64,000 nucleotides of DNA from an uncultured Pseudomonadota bacterium (GTDB lineage Bacteria > Pseudomonadota > Gammaproteobacteria > Methylococcales > Methylomonadaceae): positions 1 to 64,000 of the forward strand of contig CAINHO010000040.1 of the NCBI GenBank assembly GCA_903848935.1, given 5' to 3'. The notes under the pieces are model-generated. The model was not told the DNA's origin and searched no databases. It was given only the letters and a program-made list of their open reading frames with translations. A program made the translations under genes and the position numbers. Position 1 is the first letter of the stretch; each line of letters begins with the position of its first letter. Shown piece after piece: positions 30,286 through 40,702 of the stretch.

Positions 30286-30623
30286 TGCAAATAACGCCAA
30301 AGATTCAAGAAGAAATAGCGATTTTCGAGCATTCGTTTGAATTGATACAAAAAGAATTTCGTTTTAAAGACGACACGAAAGCAATTAAAGCCTATATTCT
30401 TGAACACGATTTAGCCGAATTTTTAGTCTGGGTGCAACAGCCGATTATTGATGTTTTTGGCGAGATAAAAACATCATTGCAGTTGTGCGAAGAACATTTG
30501 GTTGTGACGTTATTTTCTGGTTTAGAAAACAAAGATGAATTAGAAGATAACTTGTTTGAACAGTTTGATAATTTTTATGCAATCGACAATGCACTGAAAT
30601 ACATCGATATTGATTTTCGATGA
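30285..30623 (+). CDS. Unknown 112-aa acidic protein in the ilv operon
   Basis: I do not recognise this protein. It is 112 residues, acidic, with no signal peptide or membrane segment. It looks mixed helix/strand (N-terminal KIQEEIAIFEHSFELIQKEF, then LVVTLFSGLENKDE). The start codon overlaps the ilvH stop (TAATG) and ilvC begins 57 bases later on the same strand, so expression with branched-chain amino acid genes is very likely. Usual ilvB-ilvH-ilvC operons have no gene here. A recent insertion or a lineage-specific accessory are both possible. Confidence 0.75.
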   Translation: MQITPKIQEEIAIFEHSFELIQKEFRFKDDTKAIKAYILEHDLAEFLVWVQQPIIDVFGEIKTSLQLCEEHLVVTLFSGLENKDELEDNLFEQFDNFYAIDNALKYIDIDFR

Positions 30624-30665
30624 TTTAGTAGCGTATTGATTTAACTTTTTACTTTAACTCCCTAA

Positions 30666-31697
<1,032 letters not shown>

Positions 31698-31721
31698 TTT
31701 TTACTGATTATAAAAAATGAG

Positions 31722-31750
31722 AAGCCCGTTTTTATGACGGGCTTTTTTAA
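31722..31750 (+). terminator. Intrinsic terminator after ilvC
   Basis: AAGCCCGT pairs with ACGGGCTT around a 7-nt loop, followed by a T run. It ends the ilv unit just before purC. Confidence 0.85.
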
Positions 31751-31767
31751 TTGTGGAGATTTAAATC

Positions 31768-32658
31768 ATGACTACTTTAACCGCTTTATACGAATCACAC
31801 TTACCGTCGTTAAAACTTCTGGCACGCGGTAAAGTGCGCGATATTTACGAAATAGATCATCAATATATGCTCATCGTCACAACTGACCGACTTTCAGCAT
31901 TTGACGTAATTTTGCCTAATCCGATTCCTGACAAAGGCAGAGTTTTAACAACCGTGTCGAATTTTTGGTTTGAAAAATTGCGTGACATTATTCCGAATCA
32001 TTTAACGCACATTCCGTTAGAAGATATTTTGACCGACACTGCTGAATACAAACAAGTCGAAGGTCGTGCGATTGTCGTGAAAAAACTCACACCATTACCG
32101 GTTGAAGCGATTGTGCGCGGCTATTTGATTGGCTCAGGTTGGAAGGATTATCAAAGAACGGGGCAAGTTTGCGGCATTCCATTGCCCGAAGGTTTGCAAC
32201 AAGCGCAACAATTGCCTGAACCGATTTTCACGCCGTCCACGAAAGCAGCGGTCGATGAACATGATGAAAATGTGTCGTTTGCTCAAATCTCCGCGTTACT
32301 CGGTCAGCAAATGGCGGAACAAGTGCGTGACGTGAGTTTGAAACTTTACAACGAAGCATCGGCGTACGCGAAGCAACGCGGTATTATTATTGCCGACACT
32401 AAATTTGAATTTGGTGTTGATAGTGAAGGCACATTGCATTTAATCGACGAAATTTTAACGCCAGATTCGTCACGTTTTTGGGCGGAAGAAGATTATAAAG
32501 TCGGCACAAATCCACCGAGTTTTGATAAACAATATGTGCGTGATTATTTAGAAACGTTGGACTGGAATAAAACCGCACCTGCGCCCGAATTGCCTGCTGA
32601 AGTCGCCGAACAATGTGCGAAAAAATATCATGAGGCTGAAATTCGGTTGACGCGCTAA
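31768..32658 (+). CDS. purC: SAICAR synthetase (PurC)
   Basis: 296 residues, the longer form rather than the ~237-residue E. coli type. It ligates aspartate to CAIR in purine synthesis. ATP-grasp-like features include [26 protein letters not shown] and [21 protein letters not shown] ribosome site lies upstream. coaBC starts immediately after its stop codon, so the two are probably co-transcribed. Confidence 0.96.
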   Translation: MTTLTALYESHLPSLKLLARGKVRDIYEIDHQYMLIVTTDRLSAFDVILPNPIPDKGRVLTTVSNFWFEKLRDIIPNHLTHIPLEDILTDTAEYKQVEGRAIVVKKLTPLPVEAIVRGYLIGSGWKDYQRTGQVCGIPLPEGLQQAQQLPEPIFTPSTKAAVDEHDENVSFAQISALLGQQMAEQVRDVSLKLYNEASAYAKQRGIIIADTKFEFGVDSEGTLHLIDEILTPDSSRFWAEEDYKVGTNPPSFDKQYVRDYLETLDWNKTAPAPELPAEVAEQCAKKYHEAEIRLTR

Positions 32659-33861
32659 ATGTCTTTTTCAAAACAAAAAATTCTACTCGCCGTCACGGGT
32701 GGAATTGCTGCTTACAAAGCTCTTGAATTGACGCGCTTGCTAAAAAAACAAGGCACGGACGTTCGCATTATCATGACAAAATCGGCGACAGCATTTGTGC
32801 AACCACTTTCATTTCAAGCTTTATCGGGTCATTTGGTGCATTGTGAATTACTCGATACCGAAGCCGAACATGCGATGGGGCATATTGAATTAGCACGTTG
32901 GGCAGACGTATTTGTGATTGCACCTGCTACCGCGAATACGTTGGCAAAATGCGCTCACGGGTTGGCAGACGATTTATTATCTACGGTTTATTTGGCAACG
33001 ACTTGCCCCGTTTATGTTGCACCTGCGATGAATCACGTCATGTGGAATCATCCTGCCACGCAAGCGAATCTGAAAATTTTGCAAAATAACGGCGTAAATT
33101 TGATTGCACCAGAATTAGGCGAACAAGCCTGTGGCGAAGTGGGTTTTGGTCGAATGGCTGAACCCGAAACGATTTGTCAGCGTTTAATTTCCGATTTAGC
33201 GATGCCAAAGATTTTAAAAAAGTTAAACGTTGTAATTACCGCTGGTGCAACGCGTGAACCGTTAGATCCCGTGCGTTATTTAACCAATCGAAGCTCTGGA
33301 AAAATGGGTTATGCGTTAGTCGTTGCTGCACAACAAGTGGGGGCGAATGTGACGTTAATCAGCGGCATGACGTATATTCAACCACCACAGAATTGCCATT
33401 TCATCCAAGTCGAAACCGCCGAACAAATGCACGCCGTTGTTTTTGAAACGATAAAAAATTGCGACATTTTCATTGGTGCAGCAGCAGTTGCAGATTATCG
33501 TCCCGTTCAAATGCGTGATGAAAAAATCAAAAAGAATGCAGACCAAATCACTCTCATCTTGCAAAAAAACCCCGATATTTTGGCAGACGTAGCGGCATTA
33601 GATTCGCCACCTTTTACGGTGGGTTTTGCCGCAGAAACAAATGACCTTGCAAAATACGCCCGCGATAAACTGGTGCGAAAAAAATTAAATATGATTGCCG
33701 CAAATTGGGTTGGACGTGAGGAAGGCGGTTTTGAACGTGATGAGAATGCGTTAGACGTTTTTTGGCAAGATGGTCAAAAAACGTTAGCCATGACTGAAAA
33801 ATCGGAATTGGCGAAACAGCTAATCGCACTAATTGCGGAACGGTTTTATACGCCACATTAA
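32659..33861 (+). CDS. coaBC: Bifunctional phosphopantothenoylcysteine decarboxylase/synthetase (CoaBC)
   Basis: 400 residues covering two steps of coenzyme A synthesis. The N-terminal FMN-dependent CoaC domain has the flavin motif ITGGIAAYKALEL-like start (VTGGIAAYKA), PATANTLAK, the MNHVMWNHP loop and the cysteine flap CGEVGFGRMAEPETI. The C-terminal CTP-dependent CoaB domain follows (ITAGATREPLDPVRYLTN, then NRSSGKMG). It abuts purC with no gap. The 58 bases to the convergent sucA stop hold no obvious terminator. Confidence 0.96.
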   Translation: MSFSKQKILLAVTGGIAAYKALELTRLLKKQGTDVRIIMTKSATAFVQPLSFQALSGHLVHCELLDTEAEHAMGHIELARWADVFVIAPATANTLAKCAHGLADDLLSTVYLATTCPVYVAPAMNHVMWNHPATQANLKILQNNGVNLIAPELGEQACGEVGFGRMAEPETICQRLISDLAMPKILKKLNVVITAGATREPLDPVRYLTNRSSGKMGYALVVAAQQVGANVTLISGMTYIQPPQNCHFIQVETAEQMHAVVFETIKNCDIFIGAAAVADYRPVQMRDEKIKKNADQITLILQKNPDILADVAALDSPPFTVGFAAETNDLAKYARDKLVRKKLNMIAANWVGREEGGFERDENALDVFWQDGQKTLAMTEKSELAKQLIALIAERFYTPH

Positions 33862-33919
33862 AACCGTATTTGTTTCAATTCCAAAATTACCGACAACCAA
33901 TAGTATTCACCGAAAATGT

Positions 33920-36730
33920 CTAAAACAATGCCGCATGAACCACGGCTTTTTGTTGCTCCAAATGTACCCGAAAATTTCCTACCGCTGGCGCAGCAGAAGG
34001 CTCACGTCCCGCGTAAACCACTGAAATGTCGGAGGGTAAGTTTTCCACAAAATGATGATTCGAGTTGTACCACGCACCTTGATTTTTAGGTTCTTCCTGA
34101 CACCAAATGAATTCTTTTAAATTCGGGTAACGCGCCACTTCAGCTTTAAATAATTCCTCTGGAAATGGATAAAGTTGCTCGATTCGGGCAATTGCAACGT
34201 GTTCCAAATTCGCTTCACGTCTTGTTTCCAACAAATCGAAATACACTTTTCCTGCACAAAAAACCAAGCGTGTCACCTTCGAATTGTCCAATTCATATTC
34301 GCCTAAAATGGGATGAAATTGACCATGTATCAAATCGTCCAACGTTGAAACTGCGAGTTTGTGGCGCAACAAACTTTTTGGACTCATCACAATCAATGGT
34401 TTGCGATAAGCGCGAACCATTTGCCGACGCAGTAAATGAAAAATCTGTGCTGGTGTGGTTGGATTACAAACTTGGATATTCTGTTCGGCGCAAAGCTGTA
34501 AATAACGTTCTAAACGCGCCGACGAATGTTCAGGGCCTTGTCCTTCAAAACCATGTGGCAATAGCATGACTAACCCACACATTCTCCCCCATTTCGTTTC
34601 GCCCGAACTGATAAATTGGTCAATTAGAACCTGTGCGCCATTAGCAAAATCACCAAATTGCGCTTCCCAAATCACCAACGTACTCGGAATAGTGGTGCTG
34701 TAACCGTATTCAAATCCTAAAACACCTGCTTCCGACAATAGTGAATCATAAATCTGGGCGTTTCCTTGTTCCTTGTGCAGATATTTGAGCGGTGTATAAC
34801 TGCGATTTTCCAACTGATTATGCAAAACGGCATGTCGATGTACAAATGTTCCACGTCCCACATCTTGACCGGTTAAACGCACGTTGAATTTTTCTAATAA
34901 CAATGTCGCATACGCCATATTTTCAGCAAATCCCCAATCCAATGGCGCATTTCCCGCCATCATTTCAGCGCGATTTTCCATGACTTTGGCAACACGCGGA
35001 TGCAATTCAAAATTCGTAGGCAACTGCAACAAACGCTCGGAACAATAACGCAACGTTTCGAGTTTTACGCCCGTTTCGCAAGGTGTTGTCCAAGGTGTAT
35101 CTAAAAATGGCAACCATTGTGCGCTGTAGGAATACTTCAAATGAGAAATCGGGCGCGATACGATTTCACCTGCGTCTAAACGCCGCTGATAATCGTCGAT
35201 TTGCGTTTTAACTTCGGCGGCATCAACCACGCCTTCTGAAATCAATTGTTGAGCGTACAGCTCGCGGGTAGTTTGTCGAGCGCGAATTTTTTTATACATT
35301 AACGGCTGTGTCATCGCGGGTTCGTCCGCTTCGTTGTGACCTAATCGGCGATAACAAATCAAATCAATCACCACATCCCGATTAAAACGTACCCGAAAAT
35401 CTAACGCCAGTTGCGTGACAAATAAAACCGCTTCAGGGTCGTCACCATTAACATGAAAAACGGGGGCTTGAATCATGCTTGCCACATCAGTGCAATACAG
35501 CGTTGAACGTGCATCGAGTGGATTACTAATGGTAAAACCAATTTGATTGTTGATGACAATATGCACCGTGCCACCCGTATAAAAAGCACGAGTTTGCGAC
35601 ATATTGAGCGTTTCCATAATGATGCCTTGCCCTGAAAACGCCGCGTCGCCATGAATTAACACGGGAATCACTTGGTTAATGCCGTTTTTTCCTGCTCTAT
35701 CTTGACGCGCTCGCACCGAACCTTCGACCACGGGATTGATAATTTCTAAATGTGACGGATTAAACGCCAACGTAATATGAACGCTGCCGCCAGGCGTTTC
35801 GACATCAGACGAAAAACCCATGTGATATTTCACATCGCCGCTGCTTACACCTGCCGAAAGTGGCGACGTTCCAGCGAATTCACTAAATAAAACGTTTGGA
35901 TTTTTGCCAAAAATGTTCACCAAAACGTTTAAACGTCCACGATGCGCCATGCCGATAACGATTTCTTTCGCGCCATTTTCGCCTAAACCTTGAATTAACT
36001 CGTCTAAAATCGGAATCAACGATTCGCCGCCTTCAAGTGAAAAACGTTTTTGTCCGACAAATCTGGCGTGTAAATGTGTTTCGATACCTTCGGCGGCGAT
36101 GAGTTGTTTTAATGTTGAACGTTTTTTTTCGTTGGGTAAATGTTTTGATTTTAATGCCGCGTCTTTGCCTTCCAAACGGTTGATAATCCAACGGCGTGTC
36201 GGCGTATCGACAATGTGCATAAATTCTGCGCCAATACTGCCGCAATAAATCTGTTCTAAATTCGCAATAACATCGTGCAACGGCAGTTGCTGACCACCTT
36301 GCAACGTTCCCGTATCAAAAACTGTATCCATATCCAGTGCAGATAAACCGTAATAAGTCGGATCTAAATCAGGCGGAACAAATAGATTTTTACCCAATGG
36401 ATTATTTCGGGCAATTTGATGCCCACGCACGCGATAATGATTGATTAAACGCGCCACGGCGGCTTGTTTTTTAACACTTTCTTCGGTGAAACCTTGCAGT
36501 TTTTGGAGACGACCTTGGGATTTTTGAGCGAGTTGTGCGAAACGTTCAACAATTGGACTGTGCGGGATTTCATAATCAGAAGCATGATGCAATTCACGAA
36601 ATTTTGTTTGCCAACTGAGTTCGACGGATTCGGGATTGTCTAAAAAACGCTCGTAAAGGTCTTCGATAAAACTGGCGTTGCTTCCGTAAAAACTCGACGA
36701 ATCTTGAAAAAATGTCCGTAAATCGCTCAT
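33920..36730 (-). CDS. sucA: 2-oxoglutarate dehydrogenase E1 component (SucA)
   Basis: 936 residues, close to the E. coli length (933). It is the thiamine diphosphate E1 subunit that decarboxylates 2-oxoglutarate. Motifs: GMAHRGRLNVLVN, HGDAAFSGQGI, VINNQIGFTISNP and EGQGPEHSSARLERYLQ. The E2 gene sucB, normally directly downstream, is absent; coaBC is convergent there. This matters because 2-oxoglutarate dehydrogenase was long considered absent or inactive in type I methanotrophs. The gene is full length with no visible lesion. Confidence 0.96.
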   Translation of the reverse strand: MSDLRTFFQDSSSFYGSNASFIEDLYERFLDNPESVELSWQTKFRELHHASDYEIPHSPIVERFAQLAQKSQGRLQKLQGFTEESVKKQAAVARLINHYRVRGHQIARNNPLGKNLFVPPDLDPTYYGLSALDMDTVFDTGTLQGGQQLPLHDVIANLEQIYCGSIGAEFMHIVDTPTRRWIINRLEGKDAALKSKHLPNEKKRSTLKQLIAAEGIETHLHARFVGQKRFSLEGGESLIPILDELIQGLGENGAKEIVIGMAHRGRLNVLVNIFGKNPNVLFSEFAGTSPLSAGVSSGDVKYHMGFSSDVETPGGSVHITLAFNPSHLEIINPVVEGSVRARQDRAGKNGINQVIPVLIHGDAAFSGQGIIMETLNMSQTRAFYTGGTVHIVINNQIGFTISNPLDARSTLYCTDVASMIQAPVFHVNGDDPEAVLFVTQLALDFRVRFNRDVVIDLICYRRLGHNEADEPAMTQPLMYKKIRARQTTRELYAQQLISEGVVDAAEVKTQIDDYQRRLDAGEIVSRPISHLKYSYSAQWLPFLDTPWTTPCETGVKLETLRYCSERLLQLPTNFELHPRVAKVMENRAEMMAGNAPLDWGFAENMAYATLLLEKFNVRLTGQDVGRGTFVHRHAVLHNQLENRSYTPLKYLHKEQGNAQIYDSLLSEAGVLGFEYGYSTTIPSTLVIWEAQFGDFANGAQVLIDQFISSGETKWGRMCGLVMLLPHGFEGQGPEHSSARLERYLQLCAEQNIQVCNPTTPAQIFHLLRRQMVRAYRKPLIVMSPKSLLRHKLAVSTLDDLIHGQFHPILGEYELDNSKVTRLVFCAGKVYFDLLETRREANLEHVAIARIEQLYPFPEELFKAEVARYPNLKEFIWCQEEPKNQGAWYNSNHHFVENLPSDISVVYAGREPSAAPAVGNFRVHLEQQKAVVHAALF

Positions 36731-36855
36731 GTGATAATTTTTTAAAAGTAATTTGAAATGCCACTATTGTACTCGATTGAAATCCTCTCACAATCAGCAA
36801 GCCTTAGCACTTTCGGTTAAACTAACGCCCATTCCGATTCAATTCATCACACAAA

Positions 36856-38103
36856 ATGCAAATTCATTTAAAAACATTAGGCTGTCGTTTAAACGAAGCC
36901 GAATTAGAAACGTGGGCGCAAGCCTTTCAAGTTCAAGGTCACGCGATTACTCGTGATATTTCTGCGGCGCAATTAGTGGTCATCAATTCTTGCGCTGTCA
37001 CACAAGATGCGGCGCGTAAATCACGTCAACTCATTCGTCGCATTCATCGCGAAAATCCAACCGCGAAATTAGTCGTCAGTGGCTGTTATGCCACGTTAAA
37101 CGTTGACGAAGCGCAAGCTCTCTTAGGCGTGGATTTAGTCGTTAGCAACAAAGATAAAACAAATTTAGTCGAAAAAGCCTTGAACGAATTAACCTTTGAA
37201 ACCATGCCCGCGATGGCAACTGAACCTGCTGAAATTTCACTTTTTACACGCGGACGGCAACGGGCGTTTGTGAAAGTACAAGACGGTTGCCGTTATCGTT
37301 GCACCTTTTGCATTGTCACGGTGGCGCGAGGTGAAGAAATCAGCCGTTCAATTGCTGATGTGATTTCTGAAATCAACGCTTTGCACGCACAAGGCATTAA
37401 CGAAGTGATTTTAACAGGCGTACATTTAGGCGGTTATGGCAGTGACAATGGTGAAAATATCGTGAGTTTGATTCAGGCAATTTTGACACAAACTGACATT
37501 CCCCGTTTGCGATTAGGCTCGCTTGAACCGTGGGAATTGAACGACGAATTTTTTACGTTGTTTGAAAATCCACGTTTGATGCCGCATTTGCATTTACCGT
37601 TACAAAGCGGTTCGGATGCCGTTTTACGCCGAATGGCGCGACGTTGCAAAACTGACGAATACGCTGAAATGTTGGAACGTTTACGCAAAATTCCGAATTT
37701 CAATATCACGACGGACATTATTGTTGGTTTTCCAAATGAAACCGATGAAGAATGGCAAGAGAGTTTTGAATTCATTAAACATTGCGAGTTTGGACATATT
37801 CACATTTTTACTTATTCGCCTCGCGAAGGCACGAAAGCCGCGACGTTGCCAAATCCTGTGCCACATGAAATCAAAAAACAACGCAGTGAACAATTGCACC
37901 GTTTAGCCGAAGAAATGAAACAGGCTTTTTATCAACAAAATATTGGGCAAACGTTCGATGTTTTGTGGGAAGGTCAGCGTGAAGAATTGAAAAATGGCAA
38001 CGTGCGTGTCTCGGGTTATACGCCAAATTATTTGCGCGTGACTTGTGAAATTAACGAAAGTGAAACGATTGAAAATCAAATTACAGCGTTTCAATTGGCG
38101 TAA
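36856..38103 (+). CDS. mtaB: tRNA t6A37 methylthiotransferase (MtaB)
   Basis: 415 residues. It is a radical SAM enzyme that converts t6A to ms2t6A at position 37 of ANN-decoding tRNAs. The N-terminal cluster cysteines lie in TLGCRLNEAE, NSCAVTQ and SGCYA. The radical SAM motif is CRYRCTFC (~150). A C-terminal TRAM-like tail follows. The start GCRLNEAE rather than GCQMN favours MtaB over MiaB or RimO. Its last 23 bases overlap the end of convergent bluB. Confidence 0.92.
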   Translation: MQIHLKTLGCRLNEAELETWAQAFQVQGHAITRDISAAQLVVINSCAVTQDAARKSRQLIRRIHRENPTAKLVVSGCYATLNVDEAQALLGVDLVVSNKDKTNLVEKALNELTFETMPAMATEPAEISLFTRGRQRAFVKVQDGCRYRCTFCIVTVARGEEISRSIADVISEINALHAQGINEVILTGVHLGGYGSDNGENIVSLIQAILTQTDIPRLRLGSLEPWELNDEFFTLFENPRLMPHLHLPLQSGSDAVLRRMARRCKTDEYAEMLERLRKIPNFNITTDIIVGFPNETDEEWQESFEFIKHCEFGHIHIFTYSPREGTKAATLPNPVPHEIKKQRSEQLHRLAEEMKQAFYQQNIGQTFDVLWEGQREELKNGNVRVSGYTPNYLRVTCEINESETIENQITAFQLA

Positions 38104-38746
38104 CGTTTTGCCAACTATTTTCAAATAACACGGATTCAAGGGTATGGAGATTCGCCCAATTTTCTTGTTCCAACATCGGTTTGTCGTAAAATTGCTCAAC
38201 GTGTCCTAAACACAAAATTGCCAGTGGCTGACTATCTGCTGGCATATTGAGCAAAGTTTTTAACGCTTCTGGCTCAAACATCGACACCCAACCTAAGCCC
38301 AATCCTTCAGCACGTGCCGCCAACCACATATTTTGAATCGCACACGATAACGATGCGACATCCATTTCTGGCAAGGTTCGTCGTCCAAAAACATATTGTT
38401 CGCGGTGTTCGCACAATGCAGCCACTAACACCTCGCCGCATTCTAAAATACCTTCAACTTTTAATTTCATAAACTCGTCGCTACGTTCGCCCAACGCTTG
38501 CGCAGTCACAATCCGTTCTTGTTCGACAAGTACATGAATTTGTTGGCGTAATTCTGGCGAGGTAATCCGAATAAATCGCCACGGTTGCATGAAACCCACA
38601 CTCGGTGCGTGATGTGCAGCATTTAATAAGCGTTGCAATATCTCTGGCTCGACAGCATCGGGTAAAAAATGCCGCATATCGCGACGTTCATAAATTACAC
38701 GATAAACAGCCGCAATTTCTTCGGGCGAGTATGGTTCGGCTTTCAT
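38081..38746 (-). CDS. bluB: 5,6-dimethylbenzimidazole synthase (BluB)
   Basis: 221 residues from ATG 38746. It is a nitroreductase-fold enzyme that fragments FMNH2 with oxygen to give the B12 lower ligand. ERRDMRHFLPD and HHAPSVGFMQPWRFI are characteristic. A GTG 45 bases upstream would extend it into cobD and is unlikely. The start overlaps the cobD stop by four bases. It is oxygen-dependent, consistent with an aerobe. CobT, encoded at 20007-21026, would use its product. Confidence 0.95.
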   Translation of the reverse strand: MKAEPYSPEEIAAVYRVIYERRDMRHFLPDAVEPEILQRLLNAAHHAPSVGFMQPWRFIRITSPELRQQIHVLVEQERIVTAQALGERSDEFMKLKVEGILECGEVLVAALCEHREQYVFGRRTLPEMDVASLSCAIQNMWLAARAEGLGLGWVSMFEPEALKTLLNMPADSQPLAILCLGHVEQFYDKPMLEQENWANLHTLESVLFENSWQNVTPIETL

Positions 38747-39627
38747 GAAAGTCCCAATAAAATTAGAAAAATAAAAATATCTAAACGCCACCGCAACGCT
38801 AACGCTTGTTGAATCGTAGCGCGTGAAATCGGTTGCAGCGCGTCGCCTAAAGTCCGTTTGAGTTTTAACTTTCCGTGATATTGTGCCGCGCCACCTAACG
38901 CAATCCGCAAACTTCCCGCCAATGCGGCAATCGGATAACCAGCGTTTGGACTGTCCAATTTATGCCCGTCGCGCCACAAAATTTTCCAACTATTTTTTTT
39001 ATTTGGCATCAAAATGACGATTAAAACTGCTGTCAAACGCGCGGGAATATAATTTGCCACATCGTCTAAACGTGCCGCAACTTTGCCGAATTTTTCGTAA
39101 CGTGCCGTGCGATAACCCATCATCGAATCCATTGTGTTAATCGCTTTATAAATCGCAATGCCTGGCAAACCGAACAACGTCAAATAAAACAACGGTGCAA
39201 TTACGCCGTCACTCAAATTTTCAGCCCACGTTTCCAACGCCGCTTTATAAGCATCGGTTTCATTCATATTTTCCGTATCGCGGCTGACTAAATGACTAAC
39301 AGCGGTTTGCGGTGATTCACTTTTTGCGACATTTTCAACGCTCGAATACAACATATTCATCGCCAAACCCGTTGACGCACAAATTGCTAAAACGAAAAAT
39401 TGTAAATTTTCAGCTAAAAATAAACTGAGTTGAATTATCGAAAAACTTATTAACCACGTCGTAAAAACCAAACTTAAAACTAAAATCGCGCCACGCAAAA
39501 TACTGTCTTGATAAAACCGTTTTTCGAACGCAGAAATAAAATCGCCCATAAACATCACAGGATGTTTGCATGGCAATTCACCAAATAACTTATCGATAAA
39601 ATACGCCGCGAAGGCTAATTCAAACAT
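38743..39627 (-). CDS. cobD: Adenosylcobinamide-phosphate synthase (CobD/CbiB)
   Basis: 294 residues, an integral membrane protein. It attaches aminopropanol phosphate to adenosylcobyric acid. The N-terminal pattern AYFIDKLFGELPCKHPVMFMG, in short DKLFGELP then HPVMFMG, and GYRTARYEKFGKVAARLDD are typical. It overlaps the decarboxylase gene by 13 bases and bluB by four. Confidence 0.94.
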   Translation of the reverse strand: MFELAFAAYFIDKLFGELPCKHPVMFMGDFISAFEKRFYQDSILRGAILVLSLVFTTWLISFSIIQLSLFLAENLQFFVLAICASTGLAMNMLYSSVENVAKSESPQTAVSHLVSRDTENMNETDAYKAALETWAENLSDGVIAPLFYLTLFGLPGIAIYKAINTMDSMMGYRTARYEKFGKVAARLDDVANYIPARLTAVLIVILMPNKKNSWKILWRDGHKLDSPNAGYPIAALAGSLRIALGGAAQYHGKLKLKRTLGDALQPISRATIQQALALRWRLDIFIFLILLGLS

Positions 39628-40628
39628 GATAATGCGTGAGCTAATTCTTCAATGTGAATTTCGGATTTCACGGCAAAACGTACATCTTTGGAATCTAAAA
39701 AATCAAAACTATCGCAATTACGAATCAAAATTTTGAAACGTGCTAACGCTTTTTGTAAATCAAATTCATCATTTTTTAAACGCGCCAAAACAAAATTTGC
39801 TGAACCTTCGTAAATTTTTTCAAACAAATTTGAGTCAATTAAAACCTGTTCCAACATTGCGCGTAATCGTTTAGTTTCATTTTTCGTTTGTTCAATAAAG
39901 ACGGTATTTTTCAATGCTTCTTGAATATAAGTGCTATCGAAAGTCGAAATTTTCCACATCGGTTCAAAAGATTTCAATGATTTAATAACGTGTTTTTGTG
40001 CCGCTATAAAACCCACTCGAATACCCGCACAACCATAAAATTTACACAACGATTTCACAATAAAAAGTTTGTCGTAATCTGCAATGAAATCCATCATCGA
40101 AGGTGCATCACAAAAATCTAAAAATGATTCATCGATAATAATTGTGCAATTTGCCGCTTTCCAATGCGTGAATAATGCGTCTACATCGTAAATTTTGCCA
40201 TCGGGTGTAGATGGATTTACAAAAATCACCGTGCTATTTTTTGGAACAGGCGCAAACAAATCATCCTTAAAACGATTGATAAAATGCAGGTTGCACTCGA
40301 ATTCTTTAGCGACATTCGCATATTCACCATAAAGCGGTGCGTAAAACACAAGGTTTTCGGATTTTAAAAATCGAAGCAAAGCAAAAATTGCCGCGCTTGC
40401 ACCATTGAAAAGCTCTAAATTAACATTTTCAGCCAACGCATAACTCTCTTTTATAGCCTGTTTCAAATCTGTGTAATTGGGGTCTGCGTAAGGTACGAGA
40501 TTTAACGGTAACTCACGCCAATCCACGGCTTGCTCAAAATGAATGTTGGACGAGAAATCAATGATTTCATTAGGCAAACACCCTAATTCATCTGCAAAAG
40601 CGTAAATGTTGCCACCATGAAAAGTCAT
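39615..40628 (-). CDS. PLP-dependent threonine-phosphate decarboxylase-like protein (CobC aminotransferase fold)
   Basis: 337 residues, related to histidinol-phosphate aminotransferases. It probably makes aminopropanol phosphate from threonine phosphate for CobD. It starts FHGGNIYAFADELG with the typical IDFSSNIH. The PLP lysine is in IVKSLCKFYGCAGIRVGF. The position directly before cobD supports the B12 assignment over histidine synthesis. No symbol is given because the names cobC and cobD are swapped between naming systems. Confidence 0.9.
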   Translation of the reverse strand: MTFHGGNIYAFADELGCLPNEIIDFSSNIHFEQAVDWRELPLNLVPYADPNYTDLKQAIKESYALAENVNLELFNGASAAIFALLRFLKSENLVFYAPLYGEYANVAKEFECNLHFINRFKDDLFAPVPKNSTVIFVNPSTPDGKIYDVDALFTHWKAANCTIIIDESFLDFCDAPSMMDFIADYDKLFIVKSLCKFYGCAGIRVGFIAAQKHVIKSLKSFEPMWKISTFDSTYIQEALKNTVFIEQTKNETKRLRAMLEQVLIDSNLFEKIYEGSANFVLARLKNDEFDLQKALARFKILIRNCDSFDFLDSKDVRFAVKSEIHIEELAHALSCLN

Positions 40629-40652
40629 AATCGTTATAAATTATTGAAGGCT

Positions 40653-40683
40653 AAAAAAAACGGCTCACAAACTTTGCAAGCCG
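40653..40683 (-). terminator. Internal terminator between the BtuM-like and decarboxylase genes
   Basis: On the minus strand CGGCTTGCAAA pairs with TTTGTGAGCCG (two wobble pairs) and is followed by eight T. Partial termination here would lower cobC-cobD-bluB expression relative to btuB and the membrane protein. Alternatively those genes have their own promoter. Confidence 0.7.
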
Positions 40684-40702
40684 CGTATTCTTTTGAAACA
40701 AA

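Noticed and set aside
33862-33919. Terminator or small gene between coaBC and sucA
   Set aside because: No hairpin with T run and no frame with a ribosome site were visible.
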